NCBI GenBank assembly: GCA_964023275.1
Contig: OZ029914.1
Span: forward strand, 11,569,341 to 11,633,340
Direction: 5' to 3'
Origin: Norana najaformis
Lineage: Eukaryota > Annelida > Clitellata > Crassiclitellata > Hormogastridae
Length of the DNA: 64,000 nt
In this document: in pieces, positions 22,734 to 33,700 of the stretch
Layout: every line of letters begins with the position of its first letter
Numbering within the stretch: the first letter of the stretch is position 1
Notes under the pieces: model-generated
Seen by the model: the letters and a program-made list of their open reading frames with translations, nothing else
Told to the model about the DNA's origin: nothing
The model's database searches: none
Made by a program: the position numbers and the translations under genes

Positions 22734-24425
22734 CTAGTTCTTAGATTTTTTTGCCTGTCTCTTGTACAGCTGTTCGGGAGCATCTCTGCGGAGTGTCCAG
22801 CAGTAGTCAGCCAACATTGTAGTGGACCATTTTCCCTGGTACCTTTGCTCATTTGTTGCGATATCTTGATGAAAACGTTCGCCATGTTCGTCACTAACCA
22901 TACCACAGTTGTCAGGGAAGAAATCCAGATGGGAATGAAGGAAATGCATCTTCAGAGACATATTGCAGCGAAATTTCTGGTACTGCTTGAGCATGTCTTC
23001 TACTAGTTCCTTGTAGTTTTCTGCCCTAACATTCCCCAGAAAGTCTGTAGACACTAGACGAAAAGCATTCCATGCTTGTTTCGCATCACCTTCCAGCAAG
23101 TTCTTGAAGCGGTCATCTTTGAAGAGTTCTCTAATCTGAGGACCCACAAAAACTCCCTCTTTAATCTTTGCTTCGCTGAGTCGAGGGAATTTTTCATGCA
23201 GGTATCGGAAAGCTGGCGAAGTGCGGTCCATGGCTTTCACGAAGTTCTTCACCAAACCTAGTTTGATGTGAAGGGGTGGTAGTAGGATTTTGTGAGCCTC
23301 GACCAGAGCTGGGTGCTGGATATTCTTCTGTCCAACTGCCATGTTTTGTCTGGGAGTCCATTCCTTCCGCACGTAGTGCAACTCTCTTGCTCGGCTATCC
23401 CACTCACACAAGAAACACATATATTTTGTATATCCTTGCTGCAGTCCCATTAAAATGGCAACTACCTTCAAATCACCACACAGGTGCCATTTGTACCTGT
23501 TATAGTCAATGGAATGCAGTAGCTGTTTTAGGTTATCGTATGTCTCTTTCATGTGGACAGCATGCGCTAATGGAATAGATGGAAGACGGTTTCCATTGTG
23601 CAAAAGCACAGCCTTAAGACTCAGTGTTGAAGAGTCTACAAAGAGTCTCCATTCTTGTGGGTCATGAGTGATCTGTAAGGCATTCATGAGGTCGTCAATA
23701 TTGGAACAGAATACCAGATTACCTTCCTTCATAAAGAAAGGTTCCAACTGCTGATGGCGCTTTCTATATGAAGTAATTGTGACATCTTCTTCTAGAAGAT
23801 TCCATTGTTGGAGTCTCGATCCTAGCAATTCTGCCTTGTTTTTGGATAAGTCCAAATCACGAACAAGGTCATTTAGTTCTTCCTGTGTTATTCTGTGTGG
23901 GGTTGATGATGCACCACAGTGAAAATCGGGATCACTGCACGCTGACGGACCAGGAGAAGAACATGTCGGCTCACCCTTGTCCTCATCAGATGAATCAAGG
24001 AAAATATATTCTGCTGGAGGTTCTGGAATAGGAAGTCCATCACCATGTGGAACTGGTCTCAATGCTGACGGAATGTTTGGGTAGACTATTGTCGACTTCT
24101 TTTGCTTCGTTATTCCACCGGAAAGAGGAGGAACCAAGCAGAAGTAACAGTCATCTACGTGGTTGCTTTGCTCTCTCCACACCATGGGAACTGCAAACGG
24201 CATTGACGGTCTTTTGCCATTCAACCACTGTGAAAGCTGTGTTGTACATGTAGCACAGCATATATGCGGGGCCCATGGCTTGTCTTGGTCACCAACCTTG
24301 CATTCGAAGTAAGCATGATATGCCTTCTTGACTTGATAAGTGATACTTTTCTTCTGGTTGGCAAATGTCACTTCCCCACAAATGTAACAAAAGTTGTCCA
24401 CAGTATTTACGCACTTCCGAGGCAT
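22734..24425 (-). CDS. 563-residue protein of an uncharacterised repeat-borne family
   Basis: Intact single-exon frame, ATG to TAG. The N-terminus has a dense Cys pattern: MPRKCVNTVDNFCYICGEV, then YFECKVGDQ, HICCATC and DDCYFCL. This spans about residues 5-105 and suggests zinc binding. The middle contains EWRLFVDSSTLSLKAVLLHNG, CGDLKVVAIL and CFLCEWDSR (about 250-350). The C-terminal fifth holds SDEHGERFHQD (from residue 511), rich in acidic and His residues, then YQGKWSTTMLADYCW. I recognise the type as a multi-copy 'uncharacterized protein' found in many invertebrates and consider it a probable transposase or transposon-derived protein, but I know no assigned function. Its intact frame, while everything around it is decayed, suggests recent arrival or active selection. 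Confidence 0.8.
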   Translation of the reverse strand: MPRKCVNTVDNFCYICGEVTFANQKKSITYQVKKAYHAYFECKVGDQDKPWAPHICCATCTTQLSQWLNGKRPSMPFAVPMVWREQSNHVDDCYFCLVPPLSGGITKQKKSTIVYPNIPSALRPVPHGDGLPIPEPPAEYIFLDSSDEDKGEPTCSSPGPSACSDPDFHCGASSTPHRITQEELNDLVRDLDLSKNKAELLGSRLQQWNLLEEDVTITSYRKRHQQLEPFFMKEGNLVFCSNIDDLMNALQITHDPQEWRLFVDSSTLSLKAVLLHNGNRLPSIPLAHAVHMKETYDNLKQLLHSIDYNRYKWHLCGDLKVVAILMGLQQGYTKYMCFLCEWDSRARELHYVRKEWTPRQNMAVGQKNIQHPALVEAHKILLPPLHIKLGLVKNFVKAMDRTSPAFRYLHEKFPRLSEAKIKEGVFVGPQIRELFKDDRFKNLLEGDAKQAWNAFRLVSTDFLGNVRAENYKELVEDMLKQYQKFRCNMSLKMHFLHSHLDFFPDNCGMVSDEHGERFHQDIATNEQRYQGKWSTTMLADYCWTLRRDAPEQLYKRQAKKSKN

Positions 24426-24539
24426 TACTGTTCTGTATTGTATCTAAATGGATAAAGTAATAATAGTTTTATAAAACAGTAACTTAAACTGTCTCGCACA
24501 AAGTCTGTAATATTGTAAATGCTCAACCGTTCCGACTCG

Positions 24540-24548
24540 CTTTATATA
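24540..24548 (-). promoter_or_regulatory. TATA box of the 563-codon gene
   Basis: TATATAAAG on the minus strand, about 115 bases upstream of the ATG at 24425, with a CRE-like TGACGTAA just upstream of it (24550s). Distance and orientation fit a core promoter inside the element. Confidence 0.45.
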
Positions 24549-25034
24549 GTCATCTTACGTCAGCAGCCAACTGGCTGTAGTTTTACATTGCATCAGAAAA
24601 TGACGTAATCAACTGTGCATGATGTGTCCATGATGGGATTATGCAATGAGGTGGAATATTACATCATTCTAGACTTATTTAGGATATTGTCGCAGTCCTA
24701 CTGCATAAATTTACATGGTGAAACATAAAAAATGAACTATATGAAATATTTTCAAAACGAGAGCCAATAAAAAATTGTTATGGTTATATTCGTGTTCAGC
24801 ACACCAAGATGCTACACATTAGGGCCTTTTCCAGTCAGTAACGATTTCTATGTTGACCAGTGTTTTGGGAAATAAACAAGCTTGTTTAATCGCGTGAAGG
24901 TCGGTCTAAACCATTCTGAACGGATGTGCGTTTTGGTGTGAAACAGCCTATAAAAGGCGGTCGCAATGGCTTTTTTGTTCAGAGAAGTTTTGTAGCAGTG
25001 GTCTGTCGTGTGCTCAGCAGAGAGTTTGAGTGAG

Positions 25035-25562
25035 TAGGGCTGCCAACCGTCCCGGATTCGCCTAGACAGTCCTGGAATCGGCCTTGTGCGTCCTTGTCCC
25101 GGGTTTATCCCAAATTGTCCCGGAACTTGGTGTAAATATCTTCTTTACCGAATGTTGTTCTTCTTTTCGCACACTAAACTCGAACAGCCGGCCTTAAATA
25201 AGTTTTACAGTGACCAGAGAATAGATAATAGTTAGTTTAGTAGACCCATTAAATGACAACTGCAAATTGCATGCATCATACATGTATATATGATCTTCGC
25301 TTGTGCTAGGGCCTGAAGCCTGATAGGTTACTGGAATCTAATAAACGTTTGCCCTTGAAGTTGATTGAAATTTTATATATAAGCCACTTGTCTCTTAATG
25401 ATTTGAGTCAAATCATTTGAGCGTAATTTTAACGACAATTTGCAGTAGATCCTACATTAGGCAGACGCAACATTCGTGATGTGGACAGGGTAAATTGGTA
25501 CTGGCATATCAAGTGACTATGCGGGAGTCCCGGATTGGCAGAATCAAAAGTTGGCAGCCCTC
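25035..25562. mobile_element. Non-autonomous hAT element with 8-bp target duplication
   Basis: The ends read TAGGGCTGCCAAC...GTTGGCAGCCCTC, and both flanks carry TGAGTGAG (25027-25034 and 25563-25570). An 8-bp duplication and a C/TAGGG-type end are diagnostic of the hAT superfamily. It is 528 bases with no coding capacity. The subterminal parts contain repeats of TCCCGG. Confidence 0.88.
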
Positions 25563-25589
25563 TGAGTGAGGCCACAAACATCTTGGATG

Positions 25590-27010
25590 AATTCGTCCGT
25601 TTATAATAGTGTATTCGACGTCAGAAGTACTGTTGTGATTGAACTGTTCGTTTTCTTAATTATAATCACGGAAATCAAAGACTATGTGGCTATTTTCAAG
25701 TTAACGTTATGGTATGAATCGGGCAAATCAACCTTTCATACCCGATCGTAGACAACTTTGAGAGATCGTCAACATATACTTGATGATCTGGGAATTCGGA
25801 TTAGTATGTGTCCGGGTGACAAAGATCGGTGAGCGAAGGTTCTACGGAAGAATCCAACGCTGGTTGACAATTTCAGCCAAAGATGCAACCAGAGATCGAA
25901 GTAGGCATTCTGTGGGACGAAATTCAACAAGCAACTACGGTGACGCGTGACGGCCATTTTTCCCACAGGATAAGTTCGGTCGGTTATCATCGATTCAGTC
26001 AGAGTCAACAGAAGATCCCATCGTCTGAAACAAGAAAAACATACGCGGAACAAGCAGCCGAAAAAGAAAGACAATAAGGGAAACTATGCGTAATGCATTT
26101 TACGAATGTATTAAGAAATTGAATATTGCAGTGAAGTGTTCTTCCTGAATACAGAAAATTGATTTTTGCTTACGCTGCAAAACTATGGTTCTCAAAAATT
26201 TTTTAAGTAAGTAAGCTTAAATAATATGGAGCGTTTGTCGGCAAAAAGCAGACAGAGATTCAAAGACGCCCCTTTGATTTTTTGGGAATCGCATGTCACT
26301 GATTTTCACAAATGAACTACTTTTGGACGAGGGCTGCTAAACTAAACCATGCCATCTTAACTGCTAGGACCAATAGTTTCAAAGTCCAAGGTACCGAAGC
26401 GATATGGCAAGATGAATCACCCTTAGACACCTTTCTTTCGGCTGCAATCCAGCAACAGCCTGTTCATCGGTTCTTGAAAGACATGCATCAGCCAGGTTGT
26501 CTTGGGTTACAACAGTCACTTCCTACCACCTAAAGAATCAATTAAAGGGCGGTACCTGCTTCTGGATCCTAAAAAATCAGGAAATGCCAGCAGGGATGCG
26601 CGACGAATCTCAGGGTTGCCATCGCTTATTTGAAGAAAAGCTTACCCCCAACTATCGAATATCGAGTGCCAAATTGAGGATGTTAACCCGGCGTTCATAC
26701 TAGGTTAGAACTGGTTTATCGAAACATGGACTGCACGGAGAGTATATAAAATATTGTGAAACCAAGGGAGTTGCGCGGCAAAATTAGAGCGTCCTATCTG
26801 GGAATAGATGCCAAGCGTGAGGCATTGAGAGGAAGTTCGGAGTTGTGAGGCTGCAAATCTGCCAAATGTAGTGGATAGATTCGTGTGTTTAGAACTGTGT
26901 TGTAGACGTCATAAATACTGCTGTGATTGAACTATGCGTTTTCCTACTTATAATTAACAAAATCAGAGGCTTTTCTCGAGTTACAATCGCCGACTGTGTT
27001 GACTCGACAA
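25590..27010. repeat. Dispersed repeat copies 2 and 3 and an unassigned stretch
   Basis: 25590-25790 and 26890-27010 are copies of the repeat seen at 19070-19262. 26655-26880 matches 50195-50450 (CGAATATCGAGTGCCAA, CGAAACATGGACTGCA, GCGCNGCAAAATTAG). The frames at 25883-26077 and 26312-26533 have no motif I recognise. They may belong to a degraded retroelement, but I cannot show this. Confidence 0.4.
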
Positions 27011-27164
27011 GGGAAAACAGAGCTTACTGGTGTATGCTGGTGCAATGCCAACAAGTGAGACATTTGATGCGCTCCGCAACAGGAAGCCAACGTAATATTT
27101 CTTGCATACAATCTGATAGACGTTAGTTATTCAGCTTGTTTGCTGGTTATGGCTAGGGCGGCGG

Positions 27165-27420
27165 ATTTCAGGACGGATTGGAGCTGGCGCAACAGAGACT
27201 GGGCATGCCTGCACAAATTGAATTGTAGTAATCTAGGTCAGTTAATAAGAACGAGTGAACGAGAACCAATGCAGCGCTGAATGAGAGATTGCGCAGTATG
27301 ACTTGTATCTGGCATAGCTGATAGAAGCAGGACCTGCAAAGGAAGTTCATGTGATCAGCCATCGATAGTTCTACGTCCAGAGGTAAAATCAATTCGCGGA
27401 CGAAGAGCTGCTGCTGATTC
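27165..27420 (-). mobile_element. LINE reverse-transcriptase fragment
   Basis: The minus strand reads VHSFLLTDLDYYNSICAGMP after an ADHMNFLCRSCFYQL segment, the well-known post-catalytic region of CR1/L2-like LINE proteins. It ends without the downstream part and lies about 240 bases upstream of copy B. Confidence 0.7.
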
Positions 27421-27544
27421 CAATAAGGAGATCGCTATTTTACCTAATATTCGACAAAGGTGGCTATTGCGGAAGGCCTGATCCCTTTCTATATATGCAT
27501 GTATGCATTAGTGTAATATTTTGACATTTGTACGTAACTGTCTT

Positions 27545-27654
27545 GTTTTTTATAACACAAATTAAGACCTTTCAGAAAACCTTAAATGGATTAAGATTAG
27601 AACTGAATTTTTGTAGTTCCATCACAAAACTGAGTCTCGACATTGCTTTCAACG
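27545..27654 (+). promoter_or_regulatory. Conserved 5' flank of copy B
   Basis: Aligns with 56432-56536 upstream of copy C: ACCTTTCAGAAA, TTAAATG, GAATTTTTTGTAGTT-like sequence, CCATCACA and GAGTCTCGA, up to the identical TGCTTTCAACGATGGAGCAT around the ATG. An AT-rich TTTTTATAACA (27546) could be a TATA-like element. Conservation across both copies suggests promoter and 5' leader. Confidence 0.5.
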
Positions 27655-27715
27655 ATGGAGCATGTTCTAATACTTCTGGCCATTAGCCTAATACTGAACA
27701 ACTTCCATAAATGTG
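27655..27715 (+). CDS. Copy B signal-peptide exon
   Basis: ATG followed by EHVLILLAISLILNNFHKC, a hydrophobic leader. Ends with donor GTAAGT in phase 1. The corresponding exon of copy C (56537-56597) has the same length and splice phase, which fixes the start codon in both. Confidence 0.8.
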
Positions 27716-30700
27716 GTAAGTTTGTAATGTTCCTAGCGTTTAAAGACTTACGATACCAATTTTAAGTTCATATAAGCTTACGTGTTTTCATATTATGTCA
27801 TGCGTTTTAAATTGTAAATAAGTAACTGTTCACGATAGAACGATGACAAATTCACTAAAACACATAGATATATAGACCACTAAATCAGTTGTTAGGATCA
27901 CAAACTTTAAATCACATGACATAACAAAAAGCCACGACCTTTCAATGTATATGTGAGAATTTTATTTCACAGAAATAGGATTGGATAATTTCGAAGAATT
28001 ACTTAACAGAAATCTCTAAATTCTGTTGAATTGTGGAATTTCAGATGCAGAGTTGAACTTGATTACTCGCGACACTGAAGTGATGGTTAATGATTCCACT
28101 TACATGAACTGTTCAACTTCTCTTGAACCGGAAAGAGTCCTATGGCTTCATGGCAACAATTATGTTTATACCGGGAGAGATATTCTAGAGCCTTATAATG
28201 TCAGGTTTTCTGTTGAAATAAACTCATTTACAGGAACAAACAATTTAGTCATTCGATCAGTCCAACCTTCAGATGCAGGGAAATACGAATGCTTAGAGGA
28301 CGACGGGTTTGGAGAACGAAGATCGGCTCAGCTAATAGTGTTAAGTATGTTTGCATTTTACCGCTTTTCAAATTTTGAACGTAGTGTCTGGGAAGACCTG
28401 ATATCAGGGTGCCAGATCATTGTTATACATGAACTGCCTACTGTCACAACTTTATCAAAGCTACCTACCTCCGGTTAGTTTTTCCGGTTATTTCAAAAAA
28501 GACACAGTAGTCTTCGATATATTTTTATGTGACCATTCTGCTTTTTCAACGTACAAACATATTTTTCGCCTTGTTTTTCTACAACAAATACTGATCATGC
28601 TACTACTTAAAATCACACAGTACTTACATTCTGCTTCCAAAATATGTTAAAGAAACCACTGAGATCCTACCCTATTAAATAACCTGACAAACAAACTATG
28701 TGAGCTAAAACGTTTCCTATTTAAATCCTTATTAGAGAATTATTATAATTGTACACTTGAAAGTTAACCTTTTGAGGCCAGTAGAATGTGGTAATTTTAT
28801 CAATACAAAAATGTAGCTCTGTTTTATGTCGAAAGATTACAGCCGGATAGTCGTAAGAATCCTAAGATATTGCAAATATAATGTGTTTTAGACGATCATC
28901 CAGTCTGCAAATCTAACTTGCATTCGTGCGGAGTCATTGGACCAAACGATTGCGGTATAGAACCAGACGAAATCAAACTTTCATGTAGCATGAAGTATCA
29001 CGGCAACACTTTTCCAGTTCTTCAATGGAAAGCGAGCGGTGTCAATACATCCATTATTGAAGGACTATCCAACTTTACCTCCAGTAAGAATGAGGTCACC
29101 TACACACTGACGATGAAAAGTACACTTGATCTAAGTGACTCTTCGTTTATTTGCCAGACGATGAGAACTTCCAACAGAAACTACAGTTGTTCCTCTGATG
29201 TTATCAAAATTTTATGTGAGTACACAGTTTCATCTATAGTGAAATAGAGGAAGGCCATCGAATATAATATTAGTTTAGTTTGCGTTGTCTATTTTAATTG
29301 TTTTACTGTTGCTTACCTTAGTCTCACGACCCTGCTTCACTGTGACGTCGTTAGGCACGATCGTGACGTATTCAGACTGGAGCAGGAAAGGGTGTTTCTA
29401 TGATTTATTCACTACAACTACGAAGATTTATCTCTATAACGAAGAGAGTCTATCTACTGCACCATTAACTAGTTTCAACGTGATTTTGCTGAATTACTCA
29501 ACAGTTGGGACAGCCAAAGTTGCCTGGGTAGGCAAGAGAAACTTTTCTGGCACTTCGACATACTTGCGAGTCACTTGCTGAATGTGCGAGTCATTTACTT
29601 GATCGCTTGGAATTCAGTTATGTCTTGTTAGGGAACTGCTTCACTGTGACGTCGTTACGCACGATCGTGACGTATTCACACTCAAGCAGAGAAGAGTGTT
29701 TCTGTGATTTATTCACTATAACTGCTGAGATTTATCTGTATAACGAAAAGAGTCTGTCTACTGCAACATTAACCAGCGTTCAAAGGAGATGAATATTGCT
29801 TTATACCTGTTTCGTTTAGAGCTCTCCGCGTGTGTCAATTGTTTATTCGACGGCCGCCTTAATCAGTCTGTTCCAAGTGTCTTTGCTCTTTTCTTTGCGA
29901 CGGCAGATGGCCTCCGAGATTGTCGCAGAGATCTGATTAGATGGCGCTAGCTTCATTAATGAATGTCCGTTAGTTGTTAGTTCAGATGGCGAGGCGCAGA
30001 GTCTAAGGCAAGAGGGCTTTTGATTACACTCGCTTGCTTCCGTCGGGCCTCGCGTCGCGCTTCCGCGACTCTTCAAAGTGACCGTGTCGAATCTGCTTCT
30101 GGCCAAGTAGAACTAAATATTAGAATCAAGGAGAACTAAATATTAGAATCTGGAGAGGTAACTGCCGGTAGGCCTTTTCGGTTGCAGGCTGATCACTGCC
30201 GTGACAAACAATGCACAGTAAGGATTGTACAGAGGTTCTAAGCCACTATGATCTGAATTTTACATCAGTAAGCATGATAAAATTGTATATAAGTATGCAT
30301 TGATATGTCTAACAATTTATGTAGTGCCTTTTCAAAACTGTCAGCACTTAAAAGCCAGGATATGGATAATTATAAGGAATCTGAATATGCTTGCATAAAT
30401 GTGAATAGAAAAGACTAAAGAGTAGAAGAGGAATAGAGTTAAAACGGAAATTATGCCATGTAAACACTTATCGCAGGTATGAAGACGTCAGCATAGATTT
30501 CACTGTTGGAAGACAATGTCAAAGGCTTCACCGTAGAGCACTTGAGAGCTTGGCGATTTTTTGTTTCTTTGCTGCAGGTTCATGAAAAATGTTACCTTTA
30601 ATGTAGAGCTGCATTTTGAATAAAAATTTTAATCGCGATTAATCGATCGATTAAAATTTTTAATCGCAGTTAATCGCATTTTAATCGCCTGTTAGAAAAA

Positions 30701-33700
30701 TGAGCAATCCCAGTTGGATTGCAATTTTACAGTATTTAATATTTCTAATTTATATGCAATGTCCAAAGTAATTTTACAGTACTTAATATTTCTAATTTAT
30801 ATGCAATGTCCAAAGTAAAGAAAAGGAATTACAATTTTTAATCGCAGTTAATCGCATTTTAATTGCATGGTAGAAAAATGAGTAATATCAATTGGATTGC
30901 AATTTTACAGTATTTAAAATTTCTTATTTATATGCAATGTCCAAAGTAAAATGTTTAAAGTAGATTTTAAATGTTTATTCTTTTAAATGCAACCAGTTGT
31001 TGAAGCAAACAAGTTTATCCACATTACATGTAGTTGGGTCCAGCGATGCCAGCTTCTTACGAACGTGTCCTGGCAAAAAATACTCGTTCACAAGGGACAA
31101 TCGTTGCTGGGATGACAAATACTTTTTAGCCATGGTGGATGTTGACGGATCGGCCATTCATCGCAAACTATTTTGTGATGGCATTGGTTATGCTATCGCA
31201 TTTGCCCTGGTCCATTGGCTTAGACATCTCCCGCTGCTGAACTAGGGTTGCCTGGCGTAGGGCAGGTTCCGTTTTACCATCTGCTGAAGATAACGTTGAT
31301 GTCTTATCACGTTCAGTAGCGGTAAACGCATGACTGGTGCGCAGGCCATAGTTCAACGACGAGTTGATATGGTAGTACTTAATTTAAACACTGTTGCAAT
31401 ACTTATAAACGACTTGTCATCCGTATTAAAAATAAAATGTCCGTCCAATATTGTCTTTCCTAGTTTCCTTGACTCCATTCTTTACGTAAAACTTAATTTG
31501 TAACGCCCGAATTTAATATCACAATCGAATTTACAGAACGCGAAAAAATAGCTAACAAACAACCATAGATATAATAAATGTCGACTCTGGCAAGCATTGA
31601 ATAGTTTCTAGATGAATTTTCATCGCGCTAATTTTGGTCGACGAGCGCTCAGGGCAAGAAAGAAAGACTAAGTTTCTAACGCGTTAATCGTTGCGTTAAA
31701 AATTTTAATCGCAAAATTTTTTAACGCACTAATCGCACGCGTTAACGGCGATTAATCAACAGCCCTACTTTAATGGTAAGACCCTTGACAAGGTTGTTGC
31801 CATGCAGTTGAAGAATCTGGCAATTATCAGTTCTTTAAAGCTATGGCCACTTGAACATAAGTCAGTTCCAAACAGCAAATGAATAAACCGTTCATTGTAT
31901 GTTGCTCGATCCATCACTTTCAAGAACAGTGACCTTTGAGCTGAAGAATTTAAAAACTTTGCCATTAGACCTACATTGCAGCGTAACTCCTCAAATACTC
32001 ACCAACAGTGAATGACCAGCATGAATGTGAAGTTCGTGTGCTTGTGAAGACCGCCTCTGTTGTTGCAGCAAAGAAATTCTGCAGCTTCTGACTGTGTTCA
32101 AGTTCTGCCTGATCAGGATTGTCTTCACCGATTAAAGATTCTGTGCAAAAATTACATTTAGTGGCTCTGACAATAGACATAGCAATGGCACCACTGGTGT
32201 ATAAAATGATATTGACATCGCTTCGTAATCGTAATCGTAATCAAAAACTTGATGTTGGCTCACACTTTAAGGTCAAGGCACTGGCAATGACATCAGCTAG
32301 TAGGTCGGATTCGCCTTGAGAAGCTAAGGCTTCACCCAAACAGCTGCATCGATGTTAGAAAGTGAAACACCGGAGAACTTTAATAATGAAACTGCGGATT
32401 TTACGGTCACTTCCTAACACTTACCTCATTGAGATGTAATACATGTAACTTACATCCGACAGCTGGCGCAGATATCCAAACAGAGACTCATTAGGATCAC
32501 ACTGTAAGTTCCCTAACAAGACATAACTGAATCTCAAGCGATCAAGCAAATGACTTGCACAGTCAGCAAGTGATTTGGAAGTATGTCGAAGTGCCAAAAA
32601 AGTTTCTCTTGTCAACCAAGGCAACTTGCTCTCCTACATGTTGAGGAATTCAGCAAAATCACGTAGAAATTGTAACTTCCAGTCAGTTGATAATTTCACT
32701 GGGTCCATTTCAATATTCTTTTTATGTAGGCCGTTTGAAGCGGACTTAACATTCATAACATTCCACAGTTTCATGATTAGTGACAGGAAATCAGCTGTGC
32801 TAGCCCATCCGCTCAGCCTTTCTTCTGTTGAGTAATACTTCATAGCATCACAAGTTGATTCACAAAATATGGATAGTGCTAATCGCACAGGTCTTCTCAA
32901 TGTTCTCAGGTTCTAGCACTGAGGGGGTTAGCTTATATGCTGTATTAGAGCCATGGCTGCTTCTTTATTGCACAAATTGACAACATGCTGAAACCTGGCA
33001 CGGCAACCTTCAGACAGGCCTTCTTTGGGAGCAAGTGGTGGGCAGTCAAAAGATTTGGTTACTGAAAGTTGTTGTACACATTCTTTAGTTTATGCACTGG
33101 ATCAAAAATTATTAATACAGGTTGCTGAGATACTTAATCATAAGTGAGAGTCTTCAGATTTTTCTCACACAAGAAGTCTGTGAAAAACTTTCTATTTGTT
33201 GAAACATTGTCAACTGAAATCGCAACAGCGTCCATCAAAATGGCTTGAAAAAGATCCATGACTTCCTTATAACATTTGAATTGTTTAGCTGCTGCTGTGT
33301 TTGACATCGGATAGATGGCGACCAAATCTCTATACTTGCCTGCTAACGATTTGACCAAGAAGCACAATGACGCTGAAGCAACTCTACATGACTGTCGGTA
33401 ATCCATGAACACCACCCGCATTGTACTCTACACGCGTGGCATAAATTTCATCGTTGATCAACAGCACTGTTTTTTTTTTTGGAAATGATTCATCTTGGAA
33501 ACACGTAGTTTTAAATACCCAGCAATTTCTAGACCAATATTGGTGTCAAGGCGTCTAGTGATTTTCTTTAGTGTTGGTACTGATGGTACATAAAACACAG
33601 AAATTTCTGATCTCGAAGCACACCATGTGCTGAGGGACTGAATGCATGCCTCATACATGCAAATATCAATAGCTGTGGAGAGTAATGACGTGCGTACTTA

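Larger units (their letters stand above)
22592..24803 (-). mobile_element. 2.2-kb element with inverted ends and one intact gene
   Basis: The left end 22592-22612 and the reversed right end 24783-24803 share 20 of 21 bases (starting TGTGCTGAACACGAATAT). A second shared block, TTGGCTCT(A/C)GTTT, follows a short distance inside each end. Between them lies a single uninterrupted 563-codon frame on the minus strand. No target-site duplication was recognised just outside the repeats. The arrangement is that of a DNA transposon of unassigned type. Confidence 0.6.

Noticed and set aside
24951..24966. TATAAAAGGCGG as a promoter of a host gene
   Set aside because: No gene follows downstream; it is probably part of the dispersed repeat interrupted by the hAT element.
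29285..29581. 98-codon frame with a hydrophobic start, possibly an extra receptor exon
   Set aside because: It lies in a duplicated intron repeat, is absent from copy C, lacks Ig hallmarks and has no good splice sites in phase 1.
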